Of a DNA stretch of 64,000 nt, positions 17,366-28,017 are shown piece by piece. Under the pieces are notes generated by a model. The model was not told where the DNA came from and made no database searches. It saw only the letters and a program-made list of their open reading frames with translations. The translations under genes were made by a program, and so were the position numbers. The stretch is taken from NCBI GenBank assembly GCA_947501445.1, contig CANMVS010000008.1:186001-250000 (forward strand), given 5' to 3'. Origin of the DNA: an uncultured Rhizobiaceae group bacterium (lineage in GTDB: Bacteria; Pseudomonadota; Alphaproteobacteria; Rhizobiales; Rhizobiaceae). Each line of letters starts with the position of its first letter. Position 1 is the first letter of the stretch.

Positions 17366-18568
17366 TCACTCCGCAAGTGCAGGTTCGGCACGTCTTTGAC
17401 GGATGAGATTGACGAAACGACGAAACAGATAGTGCGAATCCTGCGGTCCCGGAGAAGCTTCCGGGTGGTGCTGGACTGAAAAGACCGGTTTACCCTTTAC
17501 CTGCAGGCCACAATTGGTGCCATCAAAAAGGGAAACGTGGGTTTCCTCAACATGATCAGGCAGGGATGTGCCATCAACTGCAAAACCATGGTTCATGGAG
17601 ACGATTTCCACCTTGCCGGTGGTGTGATCCTTGACCGGATGGTTTGCGCCGTGGTGCCCCTGATGCATCTTGACGGTTTTTGCACCCAGTGTGAGGGCCA
17701 AAATCTGGTGCCCCAAACAGATGCCGAACACTGGTATATCGCTATCCAGCAACGCCGAAATTGTGGGAACGGCATATTGGCCGGTGGCGGCCGGGTCACC
17801 GGGGCCGTTTGACAGGAAAATACCATCGGGTTGCAAAGCCATGATCTCATCGGCTGACGTTGTGGCCGGTACAATCGTGACGCGGCATCCAAGTCCGGAA
17901 AACAGACGCAGGATATTGCGTTTTACACCAAAATCCACAGCGACTATGTGAATGTCCAATTCAGCGTTCTCATGGTCGCAAAAGCCTTCGTCCCAAACCC
18001 ATGGTTTTTGTGACCAGGCCGTCTGGTGCTCGCTGGTTGCCTTGCTGGCCAAATCCAGATCCTCAAGCCCGTGCCAGGCCCTGGCACGCTCTTTGAGCGC
18101 TTCAATATCGAACTGGCCATCGGGACTATGTGCAATGACTGCATTGGGCATGCCATTCTCGCGAATCCATGCGGTCAGGGCGCGCGTGTCGATACCGTAC
18201 ATGGCAATGATACCGCGTGCCTTCAGCCAGGCATCCAGATGCTGGCTGGAGCGGAAGTTGGACGGTTCGGTAATATCTGCCTTGAAGATCGCACCGACGG
18301 CGCCATGACGCGCAGCAGGACTCAGATCTTCCATATCCTCATCATTGGCACCGATATTGCCGATATGCGGAAATGTGAAGGTGACGATCTGGTCGGCATA
18401 GGACGGATCAGTCAGGATTTCCTGGTATCCGGTCAAAGCCGTGTTAAAGCAGACCTCAGCTTCAATGGCACCGGTGGCACCGGCACCGAAGCCCTTGATG
18501 ATTGTGCCATCTGCCAGAACGAGGACAGCGGTTGTTTTGTTTTCTGCCCAGGGCTTTGTCTGTGTCAT
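17366..18568 (-). CDS. carA: Carbamoyl-phosphate synthase small subunit
   Basis: A 400-residue glutaminase subunit that supplies ammonia to CarB. The N-terminal domain opens 'TTAVLVLADGTIIKGFG' and carries 'CFNTALTGYQEILTDPSYA'. The class I amidotransferase domain shows the catalytic Cys in 'FGICLGHQILALTLGA' and the His/Glu pair in 'VFSVQHHPEASPGP'. ATG 18566-18568. carB lies 17 kb downstream on the same strand with many opposite-strand genes between, so the two cannot share a transcript. Confidence 0.96.
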   Translation of the reverse strand: MTQTKPWAENKTTAVLVLADGTIIKGFGAGATGAIEAEVCFNTALTGYQEILTDPSYADQIVTFTFPHIGNIGANDEDMEDLSPAARHGAVGAIFKADITEPSNFRSSQHLDAWLKARGIIAMYGIDTRALTAWIRENGMPNAVIAHSPDGQFDIEALKERARAWHGLEDLDLASKATSEHQTAWSQKPWVWDEGFCDHENAELDIHIVAVDFGVKRNILRLFSGLGCRVTIVPATTSADEIMALQPDGIFLSNGPGDPAATGQYAVPTISALLDSDIPVFGICLGHQILALTLGAKTVKMHQGHHGANHPVKDHTTGKVEIVSMNHGFAVDGTSLPDHVEETHVSLFDGTNCGLQVKGKPVFSVQHHPEASPGPQDSHYLFRRFVNLIRQRRAEPALAE

Positions 18569-18900
18569 ATTAGTCCGCTTCAGGCTTTTGCAGCCGCTTG
18601 CAATTCCAAAGCAATCTCACATTTAGTTGCTTTGGAACGACCCGCACTTGACGTAAGTAACCGGGCACACCACGTTTACGAGCGAAAGCACCCCGAATTT
18701 CTGTTCGGTTGCCTCACCTGTTTTTGATTGTCTATGCAGGTGTGGGAACATAAACAAGGTCCCGCGACAGGTCAATGCGGAGAGTGGTGCTGATCACAAA
18801 TTTATAACGCAACGAATTCAAGGATTTCTGCCTTTGGGTTTTGTTTGCAATGGCAGGCGGATAGGAATATTGTTCCCCGCGAAATGCTGGAGAAATTTTA
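18569..18900. other. carA / yqeY-like divergent intergenic region
   Basis: 332 bases between two divergent genes. It should hold both promoters and the carA leader. I see no convincing small gene, riboswitch or repeat here. Confidence 0.5.
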
Positions 18901-19356
18901 ATGCGTGAGATGTTGGTTGCTTCCCTGAACGAAGCACTTAAGGCGGGAAACACCCGACGTGTGTCCACCATACGATTGATTCAGGCCGCCGTAAAAGACC
19001 GTGATATAGCAAATCGCGGTGCCGGGAAGGACCCGGTGTGCACCGATGATATCATGTTGATTTTGGGCAAAATGATCAAGCAGCGTGAAGAATCTGCGCG
19101 TATTTATGAGGACGCTGCACGTCTGGAACTGGCACAGCAGGAACGCGAGGAAATAGAGGTTATCCGCAGTTTCCTGCCTGAACAGCTCTCCGATGATGAT
19201 GTGAAACAGGCCTGCCGCAGGGTCGTTGAGGAAACAGGTGCCCAGGGCCTGCGTGATATGGGCAAATGCATGAATGCACTGAAATCGGAGTTCTCCGGCC
19301 AAATGGATTTTTCCAAGGCTTCAGGAATGGTCAAGGGATTGCTTCACCACGAATAG
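18901..19356 (+). CDS. GatB/YqeY-domain protein
   Basis: A 151-residue YqeY-like protein, a stand-alone homologue of the tail domain of the GatB amidotransferase subunit. It reads 'TRRVSTIRLIQAAVKDRDIA', 'DDIMLILGKMIKQREESARI' and 'EEIEVIRSFLPEQLSDDDV', all typical. The domain binds tRNA in GatB; the free-standing protein has no established role. ATG 18901. It sits divergent to carA, the usual place in many Rhizobiales, and upstream of dnaG/rpoD. Confidence 0.93.
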   Translation: MREMLVASLNEALKAGNTRRVSTIRLIQAAVKDRDIANRGAGKDPVCTDDIMLILGKMIKQREESARIYEDAARLELAQQEREEIEVIRSFLPEQLSDDDVKQACRRVVEETGAQGLRDMGKCMNALKSEFSGQMDFSKASGMVKGLLHHE

Positions 19357-19366
19357 GTCGGTCAGG

Positions 19367-19464
19367 AGCAATTGAGGTTTTGACGGAATCGGCAAAACCT
19401 GAATGCATCAACAAATTTAACGGCCGACACCATTGTCCCGTTTCTGACAAAACGTGAAACAGTC
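19367..19464 (+). repeat. Dispersed stem-loop repeat, copy R4
   Basis: A near-complete copy ten bases after the yqeY-like stop codon. Stem 1 has one end mismatch (GAGGTTTTG against CAAAACCTG). Stem 2 is as in R1. Confidence 0.88.
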
Positions 19465-19847
19465 AATGCGGTTTGAAATGGATACGGGTGACCATCAAAA
19501 GTGGTTGCCCGTGATTCGTTTTGGCTCCTTTGGAGTGCTGTTCGGGTAGACTGTTACAATATCCACACGCTCAGATCGTAGTGTGTTTTCCGGCTAACTA
19601 CTACGCGTGATAGAAAACGCGACAATCATTGTAATATTTTTTACAGTTTGGACACCTTCCCAATGGTTTGCGGGATGCATGTCCTATGCCTTGCGATATA
19701 AGGGACCACCGTTTGAAACTGTCGTTGCCCGTGTCGTGACATGAGAAGCATAATGAGCAGGAAACAGGCGGGAAATCAGATTGCATGCTCACCAGCGGAG
19801 CGTGCAAGCGGCAGGGAATACGATGTTGGTAAATTGTAAAGTGCATA
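19465..19847. other. Region upstream of the LuxR-type gene
   Basis: About 380 bases with no convincing gene. A dyad GTAGT...ACTAC spans roughly 19579-19605. The last 150 bases are the probable promoter region of the LuxR-type gene. An 81-codon minus-strand frame (19601-19846) exists but shows no family resemblance. Confidence 0.4.
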
Positions 19848-20567
19848 ATGAGCGTTGATCATATGAATTTCGATATCCATGCGGATATCGTGGAACTCAA
19901 CACGTCCTTTGATGTCTTCAAGTATCTGCGCAAGACAGCCGAAGGCTACGGGTTCAAATATTTTTCGGTTTTGACCCTGCCTGGTGACATGTCAGGCAAT
20001 TTCAACAATCACAGCATCATCAATAATTGGCCACCTGATATGATCAAGACCTATGATCGCCTTGATCTGATGAATATCAGCCCTGTGATGGTGGCTCTGA
20101 GTCAGAAATCAACGCCGGTGTTGTGGCACGTTGACGAGGTTTTGACGACGAAAACGTCGGTTACGGCCGCCGCCGCCCGCGATTTGTTTCATGCCAGGGG
20201 ATTTGTGCGCGGTATTAATTTTCCGGTTCACGATTCGCGCAGCCAGCGCGGTGCCGTCGGCTTCGCCGGTGATCGCAATGCCGTGTCAAAAAACGAACTG
20301 CTTGAATTGAGTATGATCAGCATTCACGTGTTTGACCGATTGAGCAATATTACCCTTTTGAGCGAAAAGGAAGCCCCGCCTCTTTCGGAACGCGAACTGG
20401 AATGTCTTCGCTGGACGGCAGCAGGAAAAACCAGCAGCGAGATTTCAACAATCCTTTCGCTGTCCGAACATACGATCAACCATTATCTGATCAGCGCAAC
20501 AAAAAAACTCGACGCGGTGAACAGGACCCAGGCCGTGGCCAAGGCTATTCGCAAGGGCTGGATATAG
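19848..20567 (+). CDS. LuxR-type regulator with autoinducer-binding domain (LuxR solo)
   Basis: A 239-residue protein with an N-terminal autoinducer-binding-like domain (about 20-165) and a C-terminal LuxR helix-turn-helix ('LSERELECLRWTAAGKTSSE', then 'LSLSEHTINHYLISATKKL'). No luxI-type synthase lies nearby, so it is a solo. In the ligand pocket the conserved Trp and Tyr are present ('NNWPPDMIKTYDRL'), but the Asp that contacts the homoserine-lactone amide, normally just before Pro in 'DPV', is Ser here ('NISPV'). A non-AHL ligand or ligand-free action is therefore possible. ATG 19848 is used; ATG 19863 is in frame. Confidence 0.85.
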   Translation: MSVDHMNFDIHADIVELNTSFDVFKYLRKTAEGYGFKYFSVLTLPGDMSGNFNNHSIINNWPPDMIKTYDRLDLMNISPVMVALSQKSTPVLWHVDEVLTTKTSVTAAAARDLFHARGFVRGINFPVHDSRSQRGAVGFAGDRNAVSKNELLELSMISIHVFDRLSNITLLSEKEAPPLSERELECLRWTAAGKTSSEISTILSLSEHTINHYLISATKKLDAVNRTQAVAKAIRKGWI

Positions 20568-20837
20568 CGCCTCTGCGCCGTGCGCACTATTTGCGCCCTT
20601 TATGTTTTGCCGTGCGTGTTTTTGAACTGGTTTCAGCCCCTGTGAATATCGGGTAATGTCAAAGACATTCGTGGTGTAAGACTGCGGCGGGATGTATAAG
20701 CGCATTCAGCAGATATCAGTGTTCGGGCCTGTTGGCGTGATTGCGTCAAACGGCATGTATCTGCAACAGGACAGATAAAAATGCGGATCAGCGACCCGGC
20801 AATATGTATGCCAAGGGTGATCCGGGAGATTTTGCAG

Positions 20838-22847
20838 ATGCGTTTTGATACTGCCTTTCTGGATGATTTGCGTGATCGCGTTCCGATTTCGGACGTGATT
20901 GGCAAACGGGTGGCATGGGACAAACGCAAAACCAATGCGCCGCGCGGTGACTGGTGGGCCTGCTGTCCGTTCCACGGCGAAAAAACCCCGAGTTTTCATT
21001 GTGAGGATCAAAAGGGACGCTACCATTGTTTTGGGTGCGGCGTGTCGGGCGATCATTTTCGGTTTTTGACAGAGCTTGATGGGTTGTCCTTCCCGGAGGC
21101 CATACAGCAGGTTGCGGATATGGCAGGCGTTACGCTGCCTGCACCGGACCCGCAGGCGGCCCGGCGCGAAAAAGAACGTGCCAGTCTTTCTGACGTGATG
21201 GAAATGGCAACCACATTCTTTCAGGAAAACCTGCAAACTGCTGAAGGTGCAAAAGCACGCGCTTACCTGCGCGACAGGGGTTTGTCAGGAAAAACAATTG
21301 CCACGTTTCGCCTTGGCTACGCGCCGGAAGGGCGCAATGTGCTCAAACAGCATCTGGTGTCGCGCGGTGTCGACAAACAGCAGATCGAAGCCTGCGGCCT
21401 TGTTGTGCACGGCCCCACAATCGCGGTGTCCTACGACCGGTTTCGCGACCGGATCATGTTTCCGATCCTGAGCGCGCGCGAAAAGGTCATTGCCTTCGGT
21501 GGCAGGGCCATGTCAGCCGATGCACCGGCAAAATATCTCAACTCCAATGAAACCGAGATCTTTCACAAGGGCCGTGTTTTATACAATTTTACCAGGGCCA
21601 GACGAGCGGCACAGGGTGCTGACGGTGCAAAAACCATTGTGGCTGTTGAAGGTTATATGGATGTAATTGCGCTTCATCAGGCTGGCATAGAACACGCGGT
21701 TGCGCCGCTCGGCACGGCATTGACGGACAATCAGCTGGACCTTTTATGGCGCATGACCGATGAGCCGATCCTGTGTTTTGATGGTGATGAAGCGGGCACC
21801 AGGGCGGCAAACCGGGTCGTTGATCTGGCCCTGGCCGGACTGCAACCGGGCCGGTCTGTGCGCTTTGCGCTTTTGCCGCAGGGGCAGGACCCCGATGACC
21901 TTGTACGTGAGGCAGGGCGGGCGCCACTGGATGCCGTGTTGCATGCCGCCCGACCGCTCGCAGATATGGTCTGGGTGCGTGAAACGTCCTCCGGTGTGTT
22001 TGACACGCCGGAAAAACGCGCCGCACTGGAAGCCAACTTCAAAAGGGTAACCTCAACGATTGCAGATGAAAGCGTACGTCGACATTACGTGCAGGATATG
22101 CGCGATCGGCTGAGTGCCTATTTTGAAAGCACCGGTGTTGATGCCGGTTCAAACCGGTCCCGCGGCTATAATGGCAGGGGCAACAGTGGCGGCGGTTACA
22201 ATGATGGTCGCCAGCAGGGCTATGCCAAGGGAACAGGTCGGGCGGGACGCGCCGGCAAACGGCATATTGTCTCCGATAAACTCGCCCGTTCCACCATGGT
22301 ACGTGGTGCATCCGGGCAGCCTGCCCTGCGCGAAAGTGTGCTGGTCTTCACGCTTATCAACCACCCGGAACTGCTGATCAGTGACTTTGACGATGTTGGC
22401 TCGCTTGAATTCGACAACAGGCAATTGGCTGATCTGATGTCGATATTGCTGGAGATGTGTGCTGATGGTTCGGTTCCCGAGCGCGAAATTGTGCTCAAAA
22501 GACTAAAGGCTCACGGTCACGAAATTCTGATCGACCAGTTGGCATTGCAAATCCGCTTTGCACGTACCTGGACCGCGACACCTCAGGCTGCACTTGAGGA
22601 TGCGCGGGAGGGCTTCATACAGGCTCTTGCCCTCTACAAGCGCACCCAGGCGCTCAGGCAGCAGAAAAAGGACCTGGAAGGCGATATTGCCGAGGCGACC
22701 GAGGGCGGTGATCTGGATGTGATACCCGGTTTGATGCGGTCCCTTCAGTCCGTGCAGCAGGAGTTTGATCGGCTCGAACAGCAGGAAGCCATTATTGACG
22801 GATTTGGCGTTCTGTCAGGCCGCGTGCAGGGGGCAGCCCAAAAATAG
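20838..22847 (+). CDS. dnaG: DNA primase
   Basis: A 669-residue bacterial primase. The N-terminal CHC2 zinc finger is 'CPFHGEKTPSFHC' with 'YHCFGCGVSGDHF'. The TOPRIM core has 'IVAVEGYMDVIALHQAG' and the metal motif 'CFDGDEAGTRAANRV'. A Gly/Arg/Asn-rich linker (about residues 435-475) precedes the C-terminal DnaB-interaction domain. The start is ATG 20838 with GGGAG nine bases upstream; an in-frame extension from 20781 adds residues absent from the family. Followed by rpoD, the classic macromolecular-synthesis order, but with a 500-base gap. Confidence 0.96.
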   Translation: MRFDTAFLDDLRDRVPISDVIGKRVAWDKRKTNAPRGDWWACCPFHGEKTPSFHCEDQKGRYHCFGCGVSGDHFRFLTELDGLSFPEAIQQVADMAGVTLPAPDPQAARREKERASLSDVMEMATTFFQENLQTAEGAKARAYLRDRGLSGKTIATFRLGYAPEGRNVLKQHLVSRGVDKQQIEACGLVVHGPTIAVSYDRFRDRIMFPILSAREKVIAFGGRAMSADAPAKYLNSNETEIFHKGRVLYNFTRARRAAQGADGAKTIVAVEGYMDVIALHQAGIEHAVAPLGTALTDNQLDLLWRMTDEPILCFDGDEAGTRAANRVVDLALAGLQPGRSVRFALLPQGQDPDDLVREAGRAPLDAVLHAARPLADMVWVRETSSGVFDTPEKRAALEANFKRVTSTIADESVRRHYVQDMRDRLSAYFESTGVDAGSNRSRGYNGRGNSGGGYNDGRQQGYAKGTGRAGRAGKRHIVSDKLARSTMVRGASGQPALRESVLVFTLINHPELLISDFDDVGSLEFDNRQLADLMSILLEMCADGSVPEREIVLKRLKAHGHEILIDQLALQIRFARTWTATPQAALEDAREGFIQALALYKRTQALRQQKKDLEGDIAEATEGGDLDVIPGLMRSLQSVQQEFDRLEQQEAIIDGFGVLSGRVQGAAQK

Positions 22848-23349
22848 GATGAACAATACCAAGTTCCTGTGGCATTACCCTTGTAATGACAAACGCCGCG
22901 CCTAAATACCAACGCAGGCAGAAATGAATGGACACTACTGTTGCGTCCTTGAAATCATAGTAAGCTGCCTGGAAAAGCTCAGGGTATGGATTCCGGCCGA
23001 AAAGGCGAATTGTCCAGCTGAAAACTGTGTTTTTTGGTGATTTCCCATCAAAATGCACGATTTTTCGCCGGATGCGCTTGACGGATGACGTTTTTGACGG
23101 AATCACCACACTGGCGAGAAGTTTCATTTGGTCAAGCAGATTGGAAAGTTGTCCACTGGCGCAAAAACGGCAAGTCAGGAGAGACAGGTGCAGCCCGATA
23201 AAAAGGGTTATGTCACCTTCCATGGTTAATCGGGAATTAAGCATCATTCCTATATTCAGTTAACAGCTGATTCGAGCAACGCGGTTTTGCAAGTGCAGGC
23301 AACACAAAACCGACCGGAATTGATGTGCTTTAAGAAAGTGACGGGATAT
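22848..23349. other. dnaG-rpoD intergenic region
   Basis: About 500 bases with no recognisable gene. A long minus-strand frame (22792-23247) has no family features and overlaps the dnaG end. The region probably contains the rpoD promoters and leader. Confidence 0.5.
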
Positions 23350-25380
<2,031 letters not shown>

Positions 25381-25389
25381 TCCAACTTC

Positions 25390-25420
25390 AAGGCGGTTCG
25401 AAAGAGCCGCCTTTTTCCTT
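25390..25420 (+). terminator. Intrinsic terminator of rpoD
   Basis: AAGGCGG (25390-25396) pairs with CCGCCTT (25407-25413) and is followed by a T-run. It starts nine bases after the rpoD stop. Confidence 0.88.
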
Positions 25421-25429
25421 AGTATTAAT

Positions 25430-25837
25430 ATGCAAACAGCACTGACGATCGCAACCCAAGGTCCGGGCCTTTATGAATTTACCGGGCAGGCCTGCCAATT
25501 TGTGCAGCGCTGCCAGGTCGATACCGGTTTGCTTACCATCTTTGTGCGCCATACGTCCTGTTCGCTGGTCATTCAGGAAAATGCTGATCGGGACGTGAAA
25601 GCCGATCTGGACGAGTTTTTTGCGCGCCTGGTTCCGGAGAACATGCCGTGGCTGCGCCACACGCTTGAAGGGCCCGATGACATGCCTGCCCATATCAAGG
25701 CGGCCCTGACGCAGGTCAGCCTGTCGATCCCGATATCGGCCGGATCACCGGTGCTTGGCACATGGCAGGGTATCTATCTGTTTGAACATCGCCGCGCACC
25801 GCACCAGCGCGACGTCGTGCTTCATCTGTCGACCTGA
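25430..25837 (+). CDS. YjbQ-family protein (UPF0047)
   Basis: A 135-residue YjbQ-type protein. Signature blocks are 'VRHTSCSLVIQENADRDV', 'GPDDMPAHIKAALTQ' and 'LGTWQGIYLFEHR'. E. coli YjbQ has weak thiamine-phosphate synthase activity, but the real role is uncertain. ATG 25430 begins just after the rpoD terminator, leaving almost no room for its own leader, so its promoter may overlap the terminator region. The gene is followed by a glutathione S-transferase-like gene at 45 bases. Confidence 0.9.
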   Translation: MQTALTIATQGPGLYEFTGQACQFVQRCQVDTGLLTIFVRHTSCSLVIQENADRDVKADLDEFFARLVPENMPWLRHTLEGPDDMPAHIKAALTQVSLSIPISAGSPVLGTWQGIYLFEHRRAPHQRDVVLHLST

Positions 25838-25882
25838 AATTTTCCTGGCGGCACTGATGACGAATTGCCAGGTGCACGCTAT

Positions 25883-26542
25883 ATGAACGTCATGTCCAAT
25901 CTGCCGATCCTTTATTCCTTTCGCCGTTGTCCTTACGCCATGCGCGCGCGGCTGGCGGTTCAATCCAGCGGCAATGCCGTTGAGCTTCGTGAGATCGTTT
26001 TACGGGACAAGGCTGCGGAATTTCTGGCCGTATCTGCCTCTGCGACCGTCCCGGCGCTTGTTGCTGCTGACGGGCTCATTCTGGATGAAAGTCTCGACAT
26101 TATGATCTGGGCCTTGAGGGGCAATGACCCGGAAAACTGGCTGATACCACCGGGCATCCCACTGGATGCGCAGCTTGCAATCATTGCAACCATCGACGGG
26201 CCATTCAAGACCAGTCTTGATCGCTATAAATATGAATCGCGCTTTGCTGATGTGGATCCCCGGGATGAACGGCAAATTGCCGGGTCATACCTGATGGCAC
26301 TTGAAGCCCGTTTGCAGGCCGCGGCGTGGCTGTTTGGTGAACGAATCAGCCTGGCCGATATGGCAATATTGCCGTTTGTGCGCCAGTTTGCCAATGTGGA
26401 TCGCGATTGGTTTGACAATCAGAACTGGCCGGCACTCAGACGTTGGCTGATTGCTTTCGAAGGGTCCGGGCGCTTTGCTGCCATCATGACAAAATACCCC
26501 AGATGGGTGAGCGGCGACGAGCCTGTCCTGTTTGCCGCCTGA
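25883..26542 (+). CDS. Glutathione S-transferase-like protein
   Basis: A 219-residue GST-fold protein. The thioredoxin-like N-terminal domain has 'YSFRRCPYAMRARLAVQ' with the CPYA motif where the catalytic residue lies, and 'SASATVPALVAADGLILDES', the cis-Pro and glutathione-contact region. The C-terminal helical domain is well formed ('GERISLADMAILPFVRQFA'). Starts at ATG 25883, ATG 25892 and TTG 25865 are all in frame; 25883 is chosen by spacing to AGGTG. Specific substrate unknown. Confidence 0.85.
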   Translation: MNVMSNLPILYSFRRCPYAMRARLAVQSSGNAVELREIVLRDKAAEFLAVSASATVPALVAADGLILDESLDIMIWALRGNDPENWLIPPGIPLDAQLAIIATIDGPFKTSLDRYKYESRFADVDPRDERQIAGSYLMALEARLQAAAWLFGERISLADMAILPFVRQFANVDRDWFDNQNWPALRRWLIAFEGSGRFAAIMTKYPRWVSGDEPVLFAA

Positions 26543-26643
26543 AATGATCCGGACACCGCAGTAAAATCGGATTGGAGCATGTGCAATATCTGCACAACTG
26601 GTACAATCTGTCTGGATGGATCAACATCAACAGGAAAGTGCCG

Positions 26644-27060
26644 GTGACACGCCAAAATTCAACGGAACTGATTTGCGCCTATCTCAATGCCTTCAATCGC
26701 AGTGACTGTGATGGAATGCTGAGGCTTTTGTCGCAGGACGTTGCTCACGATATCAATCAGGGAGAACGGCAGATCGGACGCGACAAGTTTCGCTGGTTCA
26801 ATGCGGTGATGTCTGAACATTATTCTGAAGAGCTTGGTGATATTGTTGTCATGGTCAACGAAGATGGCCGTCACGGTGCTGCGGAATTCACAGTCAGGGG
26901 TCGCTATTTGAAAACGGTTGAAGGGCTGCCCCGGGCCGTTGGGCAATCCTACAGTCTTGCAGCGGGCATTTTCTTTGAAATCGACGATGGCATGATTACC
27001 CGGGTCTCGACCAGCTACAACCTTCAGGACTGGATCAGGCAGGTGCGCGGTGACGCGTGA
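26644..27060 (+). CDS. Ketosteroid-isomerase-like (SnoaL/NTF2-fold) protein
   Basis: A 138-residue protein of the ketosteroid isomerase-related group. It has 'ICAYLNAFNRSDCDGMLRLL', 'ISQ'-type helix residues and 'FFEIDDGMITRVSTSYNLQD' at the C-terminus, a typical cone-shaped NTF2 fold. GTG 26644 is chosen because AGGAAA lies seven bases upstream; a longer version from TTG 26572 lacks a ribosome site. It is followed at once by a GNAT gene, a pairing seen in other alphaproteobacteria, though here the partner is truncated. Reaction unknown. Confidence 0.75.
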   Translation: MTRQNSTELICAYLNAFNRSDCDGMLRLLSQDVAHDINQGERQIGRDKFRWFNAVMSEHYSEELGDIVVMVNEDGRHGAAEFTVRGRYLKTVEGLPRAVGQSYSLAAGIFFEIDDGMITRVSTSYNLQDWIRQVRGDA

Positions 27061-27095
27061 ACGGCGTGTAGCTACGCCGCCTGAGCGGATCGGCA

Positions 27096-27419
27096 TTGCA
27101 CGGCGTGCCGGATGATGCTGCCCGATTGCGCATCAGCATATTTGATGCCTGGCGTTACCTTTATGAAGGTGATGCGGACTATGAGCGTGCCTATCTGGAG
27201 AAATTTTCTACGTCGAAGGGTGCTGTGATCATTGGCGCCTATGATGATGCGCAATTGATTGGTGCGGCCACCGGTGCACCGCTTGTTGATCATTTCGACA
27301 AATTCGCTGAGCCATTTTTGAAAGCTGGATACAGGGCAGAAGATTATTTCCATTTTGGTGGATCGGTCCCGTTGATGGCCTATCGCGGTCAGGGCATCGG
27401 CGCACAGGCCCGTTTCTGA
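27096..27419 (+). pseudogene. GNAT acetyltransferase, truncated by a repeat
   Basis: The frame encodes the N-terminal two thirds of a GNAT N-acetyltransferase: 'RLRISIFDAWRYLYEGDADY' followed later by 'FGGSVPLMAYRGQGIG', the acetyl-CoA-binding motif A. Directly after the motif the reading frame enters repeat copy R5 and stops inside it (TGA 27417-27419), so the rest of the acetyl-CoA site and the C-terminal strands are missing. Only a TTG start is available because of an in-frame stop at 27069. It is most likely an inactive remnant of the partner of the preceding gene. Confidence 0.7.
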
Positions 27420-27439
27420 CAAAGCGTGAAACGGTCTAG
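27409..27439 (+). repeat. Dispersed stem-loop repeat, copy R5 (3' end only)
   Basis: Only the stem 2 part remains, with arms CCGTTTC and GAAACGG perfectly paired. It interrupts the GNAT gene and supplies its stop codon. Confidence 0.75.
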
Positions 27440-27545
27440 ATGAACCCCGGATGAACAGTCAATTCCAAATGCGTTCACCTGCCATTGCTTATGGTCATTT
27501 CATCGCTTCCAGGGCGAATGAAACAACCAGAGGATGGAGAGCACG

Positions 27546-27935
27546 ATGTTCGGAAAAATCGCAAAAGCCACAACGCTCGCAACGGTAATCGCTATCGGAA
27601 CGGCAGGCATGTCTACAACACCGGCTGCCGCTGGTGGTATTGGAATTGAGTTTCAGTTTGGCAGTCCCGGCTACGGCCCGGGTTATGGTCACGGCCCGCG
27701 TTACGGCAATGGCCCCGCCTGGGGTCCAGGTTGGGGACAGGGTCCGGCATGGGGAAACAGGGGTTTCTGCAAACCGCGCCGTGCTGTCAAGAAGGCCCGT
27801 AATATGGGCGTTCGCAAAGCCCGCATCGTTCGCAAGAATAACCGCAAGGTTGTGGTCAAGGGCTGGAGACATGGCTACCCGGCAAAGGTCGTCTTCGCCA
27901 ATCGTCACCGCTGTCCCGTCATCGCATTACGCTGA
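27546..27935 (+). CDS. Small secreted basic Gly/Trp-rich protein
   Basis: A 129-residue protein with a clear signal peptide (hydrophobic core about residues 10-25, likely cut after 'PAAA'). The mature part has a Gly/Pro/Tyr/Trp-rich segment with 'GPGYG' and 'GPAWG' repeats (about 45-75), then a strongly basic region 'KPRRAVKKARNMGVRKARI'. The C-terminal block resembles antifreeze- or RcnB-like secreted proteins of rhizobia, but I do not assign a family. It contains two cysteines that could pair. ATG 27546 follows GGAGA; ATG 27534 is in frame. A strong bidirectional terminator follows. Confidence 0.8.
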   Translation: MFGKIAKATTLATVIAIGTAGMSTTPAAAGGIGIEFQFGSPGYGPGYGHGPRYGNGPAWGPGWGQGPAWGNRGFCKPRRAVKKARNMGVRKARIVRKNNRKVVVKGWRHGYPAKVVFANRHRCPVIALR

Positions 27936-27968
27936 TAGAATTCACCCACCCACGTTTATCAGCGGGCA

Positions 27969-28014
27969 AAGCCCCGGCATGCGCCAGCCATTGCGGCGGC
28001 AAATGCCGGGGCTT
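27969..28014. terminator. Bidirectional terminator between convergent genes
   Basis: A 12-bp perfect stem: AAGCCCCGGCAT (27969-27980) with ATGCCGGGGCTT (28003-28014), followed by GTTTTA on the plus strand. It serves the secreted protein gene and the convergent SIMPL gene. Confidence 0.82.
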
Positions 28015-28017
28015 GTT

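Noticed and set aside
19601-19846. 81-codon minus-strand frame with a CPNCKK motif upstream of the LuxR gene
   Set aside because: The two-Cys hint is not backed by any domain, and the frame occupies the region where the LuxR promoter must lie.
22792-23247. 151-codon minus-strand frame in the dnaG-rpoD gap
   Set aside because: No family signature, overlaps the dnaG end and likely rpoD leader, composition unlike neighbouring proteins.
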